This document shows, one piece after another, positions 1 through 11,629 of a DNA stretch of 64,000 nucleotides. The position numbers were made by a program, and so were the translations under genes. Under the pieces are notes generated by a model, which worked only from the letters and a program-made list of their open reading frames with translations, did no database searches and was not told the DNA's origin. Origin of the DNA: Rhizophagus irregularis (lineage: Eukaryota; Glomeromycota; Glomeromycetes; Glomerales; Glomeraceae); contig NC_089438.1 in assembly GCF_026210795.1 (NCBI RefSeq), positions 4,671,501 through 4,735,500 of the forward strand, written 5' to 3'. Numbering within the stretch: position 1 is the stretch's first letter; every line of letters starts with the position of its first letter.

Positions 1-1394
1 ATTACAGAAATATTGACTAAATTTTCAGAACTAATTAAATCAAGTTTATTAATTGCTATTTTAAACGTAACCTTTTCATTTATATTACATCCACCACAAT
101 AACAATACTTTGTTAGAATTTTGTTTGATTCATATGTTTTTTTAACAGTTATGGATATTTGTGGTGGGAATTCTGACTGTTTTCTGAGTAATTCAACCAA
201 ATAATAATTGCTAACTTGCCACGACCTCCAATAATAATTGGGTTCTTGATCATCAATAACGCATAAAATTAATTTATCTAATGCATCTTTTCGAGTAATT
301 GTAAATTGAAAATCTTTAGCTTCTTGATAAATTAAATAGCCATTAATATTTTCAACATTAGGTATAAATGAACTATCAATACCCATAAATAATCCTGCTA
401 AGTTTTGATTTTGTTTTCTTTTATCATTTTCAATAACGGGTTGCAATTGATGATCATTCTTGATAGAGGATTGATAATTATCATCATCATCATTATATAC
501 CGATTGGAAATTATAATTATAATCTTCACACTTAATTTCATCATAAACAGGCTCTTTGTCTTTAGCGATAGATAAACAATTTTGCATAACAAGTAATTCA
601 TCATCTTTAAAGATAGATAAATCAATAAAATTATTTTGTGAGAATGGTAAGTCTTGTATAAAATTATTTTTTCTTTTAAAAACTGGTACGAAATGATTTG
701 CTTGGTAAGTCATTTGAAATTGTTTTGCGGAACAGGAACTCCACATAATAATACATTTAGGCAAATCTTTCGTATTTTGTCTTGGTAAAATTATGCGATT
801 ATAAATCTGGTTCATAAATTTATTATTCGTATTTGGAAAAAGAGACTCAATTGGTCTATGTAATACCGATGCTAGTCCAAAAAATGCTATCATAGAATTC
901 CAGGAATTTGGTTTACACATCAATTTTAATTCTGAAATATATTCGCTCTCTTTCTTAAAACCATAATTATTATTTATAATTCTACTATTTCCACTATTCA
1001 ATGCTTCTTCCCGATAAATAATATCCTGTTCAAAAATTTTTTGTTGCAAATAAAATTGGGAGTGTATCATTAATTCAACCATTACAGCTAATCGCAACTG
1101 AATATTAAAATTTTCATTTCCAAATACAATTAAAGAAGCACTATTAAAAAAGCAGTTTCCATCGGGAGTTGATCTTATACAAACACAATCTTTATATTTT
1201 TCTGGGAGCAATTTCATTGCTTCGTAATCTTGCTTATCATCATCCCACTCTTCATTAATATCAAAACTATTGGGTAATATATCAGCGCTATCAAATTGAA
1301 CGCCATAATTAATAACCTCGCTAAGTGTAATATCATTTCTATCAAGAAAATTAAAAATAGTGTGTAAAGTATTTGTAGCAGTAATAGATTCCAT
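1..1394 (-). CDS. OTU-type cysteine protease-like protein, partial (3' end beyond window)
   Basis: One uninterrupted minus-strand frame runs from an ATG at 1394 to the window edge (about 464 codons, no stop seen), so the gene is cut at its C-terminus. Residues 77-85 read TPDGNCFFN, the D-G-N-C nucleophile motif of OTU deubiquitinases, with the candidate catalytic cysteine at residue 81. A candidate catalytic histidine lies at residue 234 in NHFVPV, about 150 residues later, as expected for OTU folds. A poly-Asp stretch follows, and a CYCGGCN cysteine cluster lies close to the edge. Role by family: a ubiquitin-directed or related thiol protease. The motif also resembles vertnin-like proteins, which share the OTU-like core, so the substrate is unknown. 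The short overlapping frames at 398-625 and 1214-1492 are shadows of this gene. Confidence 0.75.
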   Translation of the reverse strand, partial: MESITATNTLHTIFNFLDRNDITLSEVINYGVQFDSADILPNSFDINEEWDDDKQDYEAMKLLPEKYKDCVCIRSTPDGNCFFNSASLIVFGNENFNIQLRLAVMVELMIHSQFYLQQKIFEQDIIYREEALNSGNSRIINNNYGFKKESEYISELKLMCKPNSWNSMIAFFGLASVLHRPIESLFPNTNNKFMNQIYNRIILPRQNTKDLPKCIIMWSSCSAKQFQMTYQANHFVPVFKRKNNFIQDLPFSQNNFIDLSIFKDDELLVMQNCLSIAKDKEPVYDEIKCEDYNYNFQSVYNDDDDNYQSSIKNDHQLQPVIENDKRKQNQNLAGLFMGIDSSFIPNVENINGYLIYQEAKDFQFTITRKDALDKLILCVIDDQEPNYYWRSWQVSNYYLVELLRKQSEFPPQISITVKKTYESNKILTKYCYCGGCNINEKVTFKIAINKLDLISSENLVNISV

Positions 1395-3009
1395 TTTATT
1401 TGGTTTATATAAAAATATTCAGAACGATAGTAAATACAGTAAATTTGTAAAATAAATTTACAAAGTTTTACGAAGTTAAAAATTTTTTGCATTAGAAATT
1501 TATCATATTTATAGTATAGCGCTATAAACTTTAAAAGCAGGTTTTATTTAGGTACAAAAATAAATCTTTAGATTTGTTATTTTAACATATTACGAAATAT
1601 TAAAAAAAAGTAAATTCACATTTTTTTCATTACGTTAAAAAAGTAAATTGACATTTTTTCATTGCGTCATGAAAAGCAAATCAAGATAAATTAGCATGCT
1701 ACAAAGTATTAAAAAAAAGTAATTTCATAGTATTACCTCCTTTTCCTTAGTTATCGTAAAATCTACTTTCTCACGAAAGGAATGTGGTCTGTGTGTATTT
1801 ATTTTAACAATATAATAGATATTTGATAAACATAAACATACAAGCCACAGTTTAAATCCAAAAAGGGTGATTCTCAGGGGTAAAATTATTTACTTTCGGA
1901 TTGCACGGAATTCCGAAAATTTCGGAAATTTTCTTAGGAAAAATACATGATTATTTCTTTGAAAGTTATACTACGCCAATAATTCCCTAATCAATTTTTA
2001 ATGGTCAACAATACAAATTATTGGAATAGCAGTCGTAATTTAGTAGATTTGGGGGATAATTAAATAGTCTAATTTAGAAATATATAAATAAACTTCTTTG
2101 TCCATCTTTGAATAGGTGATTTATCTGAAATTCTTGATTACATAATACATTAAATTTTATTAAGCATTTTTTACGGATAATTTGATTTATTTATTTATTT
2201 CTTCTAGTTTTAATTTTATTTATTTCTTCTTTTTTTTGTATTAAAAAAGTTCATCTAAACACATCTAATATTAACACGTAATGTATTTTTTTATTATTAA
2301 CCCTTCAAAAAAGAAAAAAAAATGGTTTCATAAATGTTTTATACAGATGATAATTAAATATTAAAAAAAATTTTACGAGGCAATTCAATTTGGTTACGTC
2401 ATTACGAAATGTATAAACATCATGTGATTAGTCATCTGATTGGCCCCAGAATCCTGATAATTCTGGCCAAAAATTTTGTGACATTTCATCAATATTAAAT
2501 GATCACTGTGATTTTTTACTAACCACTAAATATTAACGTTTCTTGTGATTTAAAAAATTTAATTCATATAATATATTTGATTTATTTTATATTACGTACT
2601 AATATCAGATTAATATATAATAAATAAAAATATAAATATATTATTTAAATTACGAACTCAGTTTATTAAACCTAAAATATCAATAATAACACAAAACTTT
2701 AACAAAACATACCGTTAACTTTTACCATCTCCATTTCCAGTACATTCATCACATACCTTACTATATTTAATAATGTAAATATCGATACTATTACTAAACG
2801 TACTCATTCTTTAATATTTGTTTTAACTGAATTAGCCAGTGAAGATAAAGTTCTCTTTCAAAAGTGGATTTGATGGATTTTTAACTAAACCTATTAGTTT
2901 AATAGTAGTAATGGCGAAAGTACATAATAACACGTTCGATCGAATTTATTACTTTTCATTCTTTTATATTTTATATTTCATTCATTATATTAAAAAAGGA
3001 TCATTTTAA
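1395..3009. other. AT-rich intergenic DNA with a diverged dispersed repeat
   Basis: No convincing gene. 1590-1720 has short repeated AAAAAAAGTAAATT-like phrases. About 2170-2590 resembles 4610-5130 and, more weakly, 8400-8720. All three contain a T-rich stretch, TTGGATTAAAAAAAAGTT or a variant, and then a GATAATTCTGG or related phrase. This suggests an old dispersed repeat flanking the inverted-repeat element at 3010-4575. Confidence 0.4.
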
Positions 3010-4575
3010 CGCTCACCAGTGGTGAAATTCACCAGGGGTAAATTCACCAGGGGTAAATTCACCAGTGGTGAAATTCACCCAAGGTAAAGTTCACCTATAT
3101 TACATAATTTATTAAAATTTAAATTGTTTTGTTTTGAAAAAAATAATAATTTTATTAATAAAAATATTTATATAAAATATATAGTTTAAATATAATAATA
3201 TATTATACAATAATTTATAATTTAGTATTATTATAAAAAATGGATAAATCCTATAAGTATTAAGTAGATTTTATACTGCTAAACAACTTTCAATTAATAA
3301 AGGAAGTAAATTTCATTGGACTAAAGTGGTGAAATTACACTCTAAAGTTAGTAAATGGAAAAAAGAAAAATTCGAAAGTTAGTACCATGATGAAAAACGT
3401 AGATTTCTCCATATGTATTATACCTATACCCATAAAAATTAATATATAAGTAGTTTCGACCTTGCTGAACAATTTTCAATTAAGTTAGAAAGTCGATTTC
3501 ATTTGACTAAAGTGGTGAAATTATGCGCTGAAGTTAATAAATAGAAAAAAAAAAATTCGAAAGTTAGTACCGTTATGAAAAATGTAGATTTCTCCATATG
3601 TATTATACCTACACCCATGAATATTAATATACAAGTAGTTTCGACCTTGCTGAACAATTTTCAATTAATTTAGTAAGTCGATTTCATTTGACTAAAGTGG
3701 TGAAATTATGCGCGGAAGTTAATAAACAGAAAAATATTTTCAAAAGTTAGTACCGTTATGAAAAATGTAGATTTCTCCATATGTATTATACCTACACCCA
3801 TGAAAATTAATATAAAAGTAGTTTCGACCTTGTTGAACAATTTTCAATTAATTTAGAAAGTCGATTTCATTTGACTAAAGTGGTGAAATTACGCTCTAAA
3901 TTTAGTAAACGGAAAAAAGAAAAATTCGAAAGTTAGTACCATTATGAAAAATGTTGGTTTCTCCATATATATTATACCTACACCCATGAAAATTAATATA
4001 CACGTAGTTTCGACATTTCTGAACAATTTTCAATTAATTTAGAAAGTTAGTTTCATTTGGCTAAAGTAGTAAAATTACGCTCTGAAGTTAATAAATAAAA
4101 AAACAATTTTAAAAGTTAGTACCATTATGAAAAATATGGGTTTCTTTATATGTATTATACCTACACTTATAAAAAATAATATACAAGTAGTTTTGGCTCT
4201 GTTGAACAACTTTAATTAATAAAAAAAATTGATTTCATTTGACTCAAGTAGTGAAATTACACTCTAAAGTTATTAAATAAAAAATATAAAACTTTAGGAG
4301 TTAAACAGTTAGTAGTGTTATAAAAACACAAATTTCTCTATAAATTTCATTTCTAATTTATGAAATTGAGTTGTATGGGTTTAATAGTATGTTTGGAAAA
4401 AAAAGTTACAGTTTAAAAAAATTCATAAAAAAATTTTTATTTACGTGTATGAAATTGTAAAACGTAATACAAACAAAATTAATATAAAACTAAAATTATC
4501 ATATTACTGGTGAATTTCACCAGAGGTAAATTCACCCCTGGTGAATTAATTTTAAATTAACCACTGGTGAATATA
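3010..4575. mobile_element. Non-coding element with inverted ends and an internal satellite
   Basis: The left end (about 3012-3085) has four TTCACC blocks joined by AGTGGTGAAA or AGGGGTAAA. The right end (about 4505-4575) carries the same blocks in reverse complement: GGTGAATTTCACC, then CCCCTGGTGAA, then CCACTGGTGAA. Reading the right end backwards gives TTCACCAGTGG followed by TTCACCAGGGGTGAA, which matches the left end. No long reading frame lies between them. Inverted termini and lack of coding point to a non-autonomous DNA element (MITE-like, about 1.56 kb). A clear target-site duplication was not seen. Confidence 0.6.
3290..4345. repeat. Six tandem copies of a ~184-bp satellite unit
   Basis: The phrase CTAAAGTGGTGAAATT or a close variant starts at 3321, 3507, 3692, 3875, 4061 and 4243, giving spacings of 186, 185, 183, 186 and 182 bp. 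Each unit also carries AAAGTTAGTACC, TTCTCCATATGTATTATACC and TAGTTTCGAC phrases. The first and last units are the most diverged. The array fills most of the inside of the inverted-repeat element. Confidence 0.85.
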
Positions 4576-5342
4576 AAATTAATCCATTAAAAAATTATTT
4601 TAAAAAAAAATTATTAAATTTTTTATTTATTTATTCTATTTTCTAGTTGTAGATACAATATTTTTAATTTCTTCCCATTCTCTTTTTGGATTAAAAAAAA
4701 GTTCATCCAAGCATTATTATTATGATATACATTATCACACGTTGTACTTATTTTTATTCATTAAACCGTTAAAAAATAAGAATAAAAGAGTAATTTTATA
4801 AATTTTACAAGAGGTAGCGAATATTTATTATAAAATAATTATTTGTAAAAAAAATTATATTTAAGTTAGTTATTGTATAAATAATTTAATTTAATTTAAT
4901 TTTAAACTCTTTTACTTTTAAATGTAGAATAAATATATGTTGGTTGGTGAGAACGCTATATTATCGAAAATGCGGGTATAGTAAACATGAGGTTTGAATC
5001 CAGAATTATCAGAATTATGATAATTCTAGTAATTTCGGCCAGTTTGCAACAATTCATTCATATTAACGATCGCCGTTATTCTAATGAATTATTCATTTTT
5101 ATGTGCTATTTATATTTATATATTTATTTGTATTAATCATATTTACCATACATGAAACCATTACAAAATTTAAATTTAATGATATACTTTAAATTTTATT
5201 TAATAAAAACGCGTTAACTGTTAAGTTTACATATGATATTTTAGTAATATAATAATATAAATAATATGAAGATAAAAAAACAAATAAAAATAAAAAAATA
5301 AATTATTCAAATTACAAACTAAGAATCTTGAAGAAAATCTCA
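4576..5342. other. Intergenic AT-rich DNA
   Basis: No gene is seen. 4610-5130 is a diverged copy of the repeat at 2170-2590. Beyond it lies the 3' flank of kinase A. Confidence 0.4.
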
Positions 5343-7701
5343 TCAAGTCATAGTGTTTAAATAATTTACGATAAGAAAAAAATCAGGTGTAATAATTTTA
5401 TCTAATTTATATAATTCTTCTGTACTATCTAAATATCTAAAATAATGAAAAAAAAAATATTACGTTAAATTTGGTAACTTAAAAGGTAAATTTTAAACAT
5501 TTAAAAAAATAATTCTTACTGTCGGGAAGTTCTAATTCATCTTGTTCTTCTGAATGAAGATTTGGATTGTTATGTGCTTCGTCTTCATCTATCAAATGTA
5601 AATTAAAAATTAAAAATCAAAAAATACTATAAAATAATTATTTCAAGAATTTAAATAATTGATTTATCGTACCATTATCATTAATTTGAAGTTTCTTTAT
5701 TCGCTTTCGCATTGATTCAATCTTATAATCATCTAAATAATAAATCATGTTTATTATTAATAAAATTAATAATAAAATCAACATACTTTAAATTATTTTA
5801 CTTGCCATTTTTTGAGCTTCTTTTAAATATATTGGATAACTTTTTGCTGCTAACTAAATAATCATCAATATAAGTTATTCATTCATTTGATTATTTCAAA
5901 ATAAAATATTTAATTACCTTTAAATATGGTACTTATTTTTGAAGTACTATTTTTCTTACTACTTGATTTATTAAAATCATCAACTAAAAAAAGCAAAATA
6001 AATCTATAAATAATGGCTCGTTACATAATATTTAAATGTAATTGCACTTACTATTATTAGGAATATGAAAATCATATGATTTGTTACTATGAAATGCTAT
6101 AAAAAAAAATTAACCATATCATCATTAGTTTTTATAGATTAAAATTATATATTTTATCTAATTTATACCTTCTTGTTCTTCTATTATTATTTAAATAAAA
6201 AAAATAAATATTGTTAATTAAATATATTAATACACTCTTTAAGCAAGTTAATAAATCAATAAATACCTTTTGTTGCATTTCTTGGTTCAGAAAGATTATC
6301 GAATTGATGAAGTTTACTTCTAAATAGCTTGCCACTGCTGGTATAATTTTCCATTTCAAAATTATTATTTTCTTCTGGTTGAGTTAATGATTCATTTGAT
6401 TTACTTTGATAAAATAAATTAATTTTACTCATTTTTTTCCCAAGTGTAAAAATATCAGGTCTTTTTGATGGATCAGCATCCCAGCATTGTTTCATTAAAT
6501 TTTTATATTTTAAAGGAGTTCCTGGTACAATTTTAGGTCTTATACCATTAACAATATTCATTGCAAGATAGTAATCATGTTCATAATCAATAAATGGTGG
6601 TTGTCCAGATGAAATTTCCCACATAAGCATTGCAATACTATAAATATCAGATTTAAAAGTCTGTTCTCTTCCAATAATAACCTCAGGTGCTATATAAGGA
6701 AGATTTCCATATATACTTTTTAATGATTTATCTGCAGGTCCACAAAATCCAAGATCACTAATATCAAATCTACCCCTTTTAAATAATATATTTCCAGAAT
6801 GCAAATCTCTATGAATTGCAGTTTCACCATGAATACTTTCAAGTGCAGTAGTTATATCAGTAATAATTTGAATTCTTTCTTTCCATGTAAGTTGATTATG
6901 ATTTTGTTGTAAATATTTTCTTAAGTCTATTTCATATTTATTCATTATAAGCATATAATCTCCATTTGATGGATCTTGTGTTAATCCATAACATTGGACA
7001 ATTTGATTCCATTTATTGCTTATATTTAAATGTGATTTAGCCTAATAAATAAACCATTAAAAATTTTAAACAAAAATTTATTTAACTTTTTTAATATTTA
7101 AATTACAAACCTCTTCAATCCAACTTTGGTTTGCATTTTCAACATCTTCTAATCTTTTAAGTATTACATCATGACTTCCAGATCTTTTTAATTGTTGTTC
7201 TTTAGAATCCCATTCTTCATATCTTCCATCAACCCAGCCTGCTGTATAAATTTCTGAAAATCCACCTTTTGTTAGGTATTCAATATTTTGTAGATTACTA
7301 TATAGAATCCATTCTGGTATTAAATATGGGGCAATTGTTTTCATTTGACATTCTTGTATTAAATTATCAATAATATCATTTCCAGATGTCCAATTTGAAA
7401 ATTTTGCTTTTAAATAATTTCGAACACAAATTTCACAATATGTTGTAGCTAAACATTCTCGATTACAATTTTCACAAATTCTTTTTGTTCCTTCATTAAA
7501 AACAAGTTTGGCATAATCATAATATTTAGTTATTATTTTTATTGCTTCAGATTTTTCATTTTCCGTAAGTGATTCATCATCAAGAATTGTTTGTTTTTGG
7601 AATTCATTTCTTTTGTGTATATTATTATGAATATTGTAATCTATTAATGCATATGATCTATTAATTGCATTATTAATTAATTTATTTTTACCCAATGACA
7701 T
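5343..7701 (-). CDS. TKL-type protein kinase, paralogue A (9 exons)
   Basis: Predicted exons, from 5' to 3' on the minus strand: 7701-7111, 7041-6267, 6180-6169, 6096-6052, 5983-5918, 5853-5806, 5732-5673, 5588-5520, 5428-5343. All junctions keep phase and give about 583 residues. The N-terminus has a C-x2-C-x3-C-x5-C-x2-C cluster (residues 76-92), possibly zinc-binding. The kinase domain follows, with glycine loop LTKGGFSEIYTA, beta-3 lysine in VILKRL, catalytic IHRDLHSGNIL, DLG in place of DFG, PYIAPEV and WDADPSKRP, so it looks catalytically complete. The tail is acidic and rich in Ser and Asn, in small exons that include a 12-nt microexon. Junctions were inferred by comparison with paralogues B and C. 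The exon ending at 5806 needs a GC donor (GCAAGT). Family knowledge: Ser/Thr/Tyr signalling kinases hugely expanded in Rhizophagus; the substrate is unknown. Confidence 0.82.
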
Positions 7702-8400
7702 AATGAAATACGTTATAAGGCCTTTAATTCTTTTATAAATATATTTATTAATTTTTTGAATAAAAAAAAAGAAAAGGTTGAAACCGGTATTTTAACTCCG
7801 AAGTTATACATATAAAAATAGTATTGTGTACCCAAATAAATGTTACATAAAGCAAACATCATTGTAATACCTTAATTTATGATATGCACACAAATCAACG
7901 TACATGTTGTACAAAAGAAAAAAAAAGAAGCTATCGTTATGAATTACTAATTTGATAATTTAAAATCTTTTTTTTTAATTTTTCTCTTTAATGAAAATCA
8001 TCAAGAAGCTATGCTAATACCAAACTTCTCAAACTACATAGACGTAAAAGACTAATAATAAAACACTGCTGCATATGCCACATACTAATATAAAATTCCC
8101 AATGCTTTTTGTTTTATAATTTTAAAATATTAGAAGTATTACCATCCTTGTACTGCAGTTACAAATAAAAATTTTCCACTTGACAATAAAATTTAAATTA
8201 TTTTCCCGTTCTTATCATCCTTGATCTAAGGATCTGCAGATGGCATCTCTATTTAATCAATCATCAACACATGGTCATCATGTGAGTATCATCCTTACTT
8301 CGCCACCTGCAGCTATCTTCAAAAGTTGAAAATTTTTCTTCATCAAAAATTTTAAGGTCATCCAACCATCTTCTTTACTCCATAAAAAGTTGAATCGAGC
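7702..8400. other. 5' flank of kinase A, shared with paralogue C
   Basis: This intergenic stretch is recognisably the same, in inverted orientation, as the flank upstream of paralogue C (about 55960-56664). Both have a TAAAAGAATTTAAAG-type phrase, then an AAACCGGT(A/T)TT phrase and CATGCACGT or related motifs, with CTTCTTTACTCC or related phrases further out. It must hold the kinase promoter, but no specific site stands out. Confidence 0.55.
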
Positions 8401-9884
8401 ACTATTGTACTGAGTTGTAGATACAGTATTTTTTAATTTCTTTCCATTCTATTTTTGGATTAAAAAAAAGTTTCCAATCATGATTATTATGGTAAACATT
8501 ATCACGCTAGCTGTGATTTATGTTATTAGGTTTTATTTCAATATGAGTATTTTGTTTATTAGGTACAAATCAAGTAAATATAGATTGATTACACGTGATC
8601 ATCATCTGATTCGGAACACGTTTTATCGATTTATCATGGGTCAAAATATTGAGTTTTTGTCCTTTTTTTCGTTCATAAAGCAGATGCATGAATATTTCAA
8701 TTGAACATTTTCTGAGTGGACTTCCTAGACGCTCACGATCTTCAAGATTTTAGTCAGTACTTTTCAGGACAAATTCCGAATTTTCTTTTTTTATAAGGGA
8801 GAGTTAATTTTTATTATTTTGCTTAAAAAATACATAGGATTGGTGATGTGGTGGAAAATCTATACTCTATAGGGTCCTGTATCATTAAAGTCTATAGGGC
8901 GAGCTACGAAGTTAGTGTTGGGGTGGAGGAAATCTATAAGGTTGTCTTACGTTCAAGACTATAGGTTGACCTGGTGGGATGAGAAATTAGGTTAGAACTA
9001 AAGACATGCATAATTAAGAATATTGTTGATCTTTTGAATCTTTTCTAGGGTGATAAGCCTGATTATTTTTCTGCAAGAAAATGGAGAGATAATCATGAAT
9101 TATCTGATGCAATTCATAGAACTTACATAATCTGACATTCACAAAAACTTTGATAGGAAATTCTAGGAGTATTTCTGGTGAAACTTATTTTAATTTGTTC
9201 GACAATGCATCTAAAAGAAGCCACCAGGAGGTATATACTTGTATTTTTTTTTTTAGCTAAAAGTTGAGAATCAGCGGGAACTAATTATTTTGTACCTTAA
9301 CACTTTAGTACGAGCAGTCTGAGCAAGATTTCCTAGAAAAACAGACAAAATTAGATTAACTATCTACCTTGCATTCCACCACATTAAATCAAATCATCAG
9401 TTGCTTTGAGAACTTTTCCTCTAGAAACTAATGGAGAGGCACGACATCATGTTTTCAATGTATATTCTGCAACAAAACATCATACGCAGTAATTCACTTT
9501 TTCTTCTCAACATCTAGATCCCAGCTCACGATAATGAAAGTGACAATAAGAGTATTATAAGCGATTCACCACTTCACGATGAATTTGTAAGGGAGATAAA
9601 GATGGCTGATGAAACAAAGAATATTACTCTGTTACGGAATCTGTTAATTATGATAATGATGCTACGTTTATAGTTTAGAATCTTCGTCCTGTGATACCGA
9701 TAATGATGATACTGTTATAGATGATAGTATTTTAAGTTGGAGATAAAGATTGAGTTTATTGAATTCAAAAAGACATACTTAAAAATGAATGACTCGGACA
9801 AATGAATTCTTTCTACGGGAAAAATAGAAGTCAAAGAAATGAGACAAAATTTTTTAGTACTATTGTGACTGGACCAGAATATTC
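8400..9884. other. Dispersed repeat and eroded sequence
   Basis: 8400-8720 is a third copy of the repeat also seen near 2170 and 4610 (TAGATACAGTATTTTTAATTT, then TTGGATTAAAAAAAAG). 8820-9880 reads in places like eroded coding DNA on the plus strand (for example GDKPDYFSARKWRDNHELSD near 9050-9110), but stops interrupt every frame. No family was recognised. Confidence 0.3.
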
Positions 9885-10214
9885 ATGAATAGAATTATAG
9901 GTCAGCTAGGAGAGGGGAAGTCGCATGCTAAAGATGCCCTTTATAATCTCAGGTACAATTTGAAGTTAAATAATGAAGAAAAGGAATGCATCGAAAAGTT
10001 AAAGGGCTTATTAAAGAATGTTGACATGATGCTCGATGATTTTAAACTTCTACATGAAGTAAAATCGAAAAGCAATATGATGTTCCATCGCAATAATCAA
10101 GACCTAAAAGCAGCAAAGCTACAACTTAACGACACAGTCCTAGATGGAGTGAAAATATACAAGCCTCCTATAAAGAAGGCGCTGGAAGCAATTGGCAAAT
10201 GGGGACTATTTTGA
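9885..10214 (+). CDS. Small hypothetical protein, possibly the 3' remnant of a larger gene
   Basis: An open frame of 109 codons, rich in Lys, Leu and Glu, predicted to be mostly helical (EEKECIEKLKGLLKNVDMML and later segments). The frame is open a little upstream of the ATG (DWTRIF), which suggests the C-terminal piece of an older, longer protein whose 5' part has eroded. No family was recognised. The flanking 8.8-11.0 kb contains other broken coding traces. Confidence 0.35.
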   Translation: MNRIIGQLGEGKSHAKDALYNLRYNLKLNNEEKECIEKLKGLLKNVDMMLDDFKLLHEVKSKSNMMFHRNNQDLKAAKLQLNDTVLDGVKIYKPPIKKALEAIGKWGLF

Positions 10215-10639
10215 TTTTAAATATTTCTAAAAAAATGTAGAAGGTAAAGCAAATTAACTTAATATATTCAATAAATCCTTAATCTAATTAATTATATAAT
10301 TTGATGTTAGGTCGTGACAAGAAAAGTTAAATTCAGGTGTAACAGAAGAGGATTTATTAAGACAACTCTTTTTGAATAGTAATGAAATAAGTAAATATTA
10401 AGCAACGCTGATCAAATTTTCTTGTGGGAAAAATTTATGTATGAAATGCAATTAGCGATCTTCTATATTTATATAATTATTTATTTTTATGTCATCTGTA
10501 TTATTATGAGATTTACGATAAAATAAAATGCTTTTTCTATATTTGCAATACTTTTCTTATTTGCCAAGAAAAATAGTTGCACATTGTTGTCTGTATAGTG
10601 CAATAAGTGTTGCCCGGAAATATGAGTAAGTGTTGGAAG

Positions 10640-11050
10640 CTTAAAGGATTTGATTATACGCACTTCAGCTTTGATAAATTTATTGGAGAATTAAATATGA
10701 GTTAAATATCAAAAAAGTTTACATTAACTGAAACTCTAAACTTTCTTGCAAATATAATAGACCTATCAGATATGATGAGCCTCGTTTGTCCTATAATGAT
10801 AATGCCCGCTACCTTCTTGAGCATGGTGAACTTGAAGGCTGACCAAGAAGAAGAGGTACGGATATTGAACTAGAGTCCTGAAGTTTACAATATTGGAAAG
10901 TTCGTGTACAAAAAAATCAGCCGGTCCTTTATAAATTACTTGATGGACTAAAGCGTAGATTTGTTAGAGAGGATATTGCTTGTTAATGATGGTGTTGAAC
11001 TACCTCCTGAGAGTGTTCTTCATCAATAATCACTCTTGATTTTAAGGGAC
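10640..11050 (+). pseudogene. Eroded coding remnant of unknown family
   Basis: Plus-strand frames give protein-like text broken by stops: an ATG at about 10623 reads MSKCWKLKGFDYTHFSFDKF, and about 10765-10980 reads PIRYDEPRLSYNDNARYLLE then, past two stops, YKLLDGLKRRFVREDIA. The segments lie in order and are interrupted by single stop codons, the pattern of a dead gene. No function can be given. Confidence 0.4.
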
Positions 11051-11161
11051 GGATATAATTTTCTCATTTATTCTAGTGATTCTGTGAACAATAGATAATT
11101 CAGTAATTACCAATTTTTCTAAACTAGGATATAGAATTGGAATTTTTAATAATATGTTAGA

Positions 11162-11302
11162 TCAGATCTGAATATTTCTAGCTAGTGACTTTAAATTTTT
11201 ATATACTATTAACAACTCCTCAATATCTTTATTATTTACTAAACGATGTCCGCAATTATCAAAGATTAAGTGTTTTAAATTTGGACATGCTTTTAAATAC
11301 AT
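11162..11302 (-). pseudogene. LRR / F-box-type protein fragment
   Basis: A 46-residue minus-strand frame begins MYLKACPNLKHLIFDNCGHR and continues DIEELL..YKNLKSL, which matches leucine-rich-repeat phasing (LxxLxxLxxxNC) of the large F-box/LRR families in Glomeromycotina. It is far too short for such a protein, lacks an F-box, and ends next to the retroelement that starts at 11423. Judged a truncated remnant. Confidence 0.4.
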
Positions 11303-11408
11303 CTAAAATAAAGATGTTTAGATTTATTGCTATTTTTCACTAAATTTTATAGATTTACAATATCACATGACATTGGTCGAACTTTTGCTTTAAAAATTGA
11401 TGTAAATT

Positions 11409-11422
11409 TAATTCCTGTTACA
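11409..11422. repeat. Target-site duplication, left copy, of retroelement R1
   Basis: TAATTCCTGTTACA at 11409-11422 is repeated exactly at 29006-29019. The two copies bracket an element that begins with an A-rich leader and ends in an AAAT-rich tail, as expected for target-primed reverse transcription. Confidence 0.8.
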
Positions 11423-11629
11423 GATATACTAGTGATCCTTAAACGAAAAAATCACAAAAACTCTTTCCCCTTTTTTATTTTTTTGATAGTTTTCTGCAGT
11501 AATTTTGCGCAAGTTTTATTTTTTTAGTTTCTATTTGAAACGCCAAAAGGGAAGAGGCCCAAACAGGCGCCTCTGTCCTATATGAAGTTTTTTTTATTCT
11601 TATTATTACAACCTATATCATAAAGGAAT

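Noticed and set aside
3290-4345. Tandem small RNA genes in the 184-bp repeat
   Set aside because: No internal promoter boxes or conserved folding signature was visible; a satellite is simpler.
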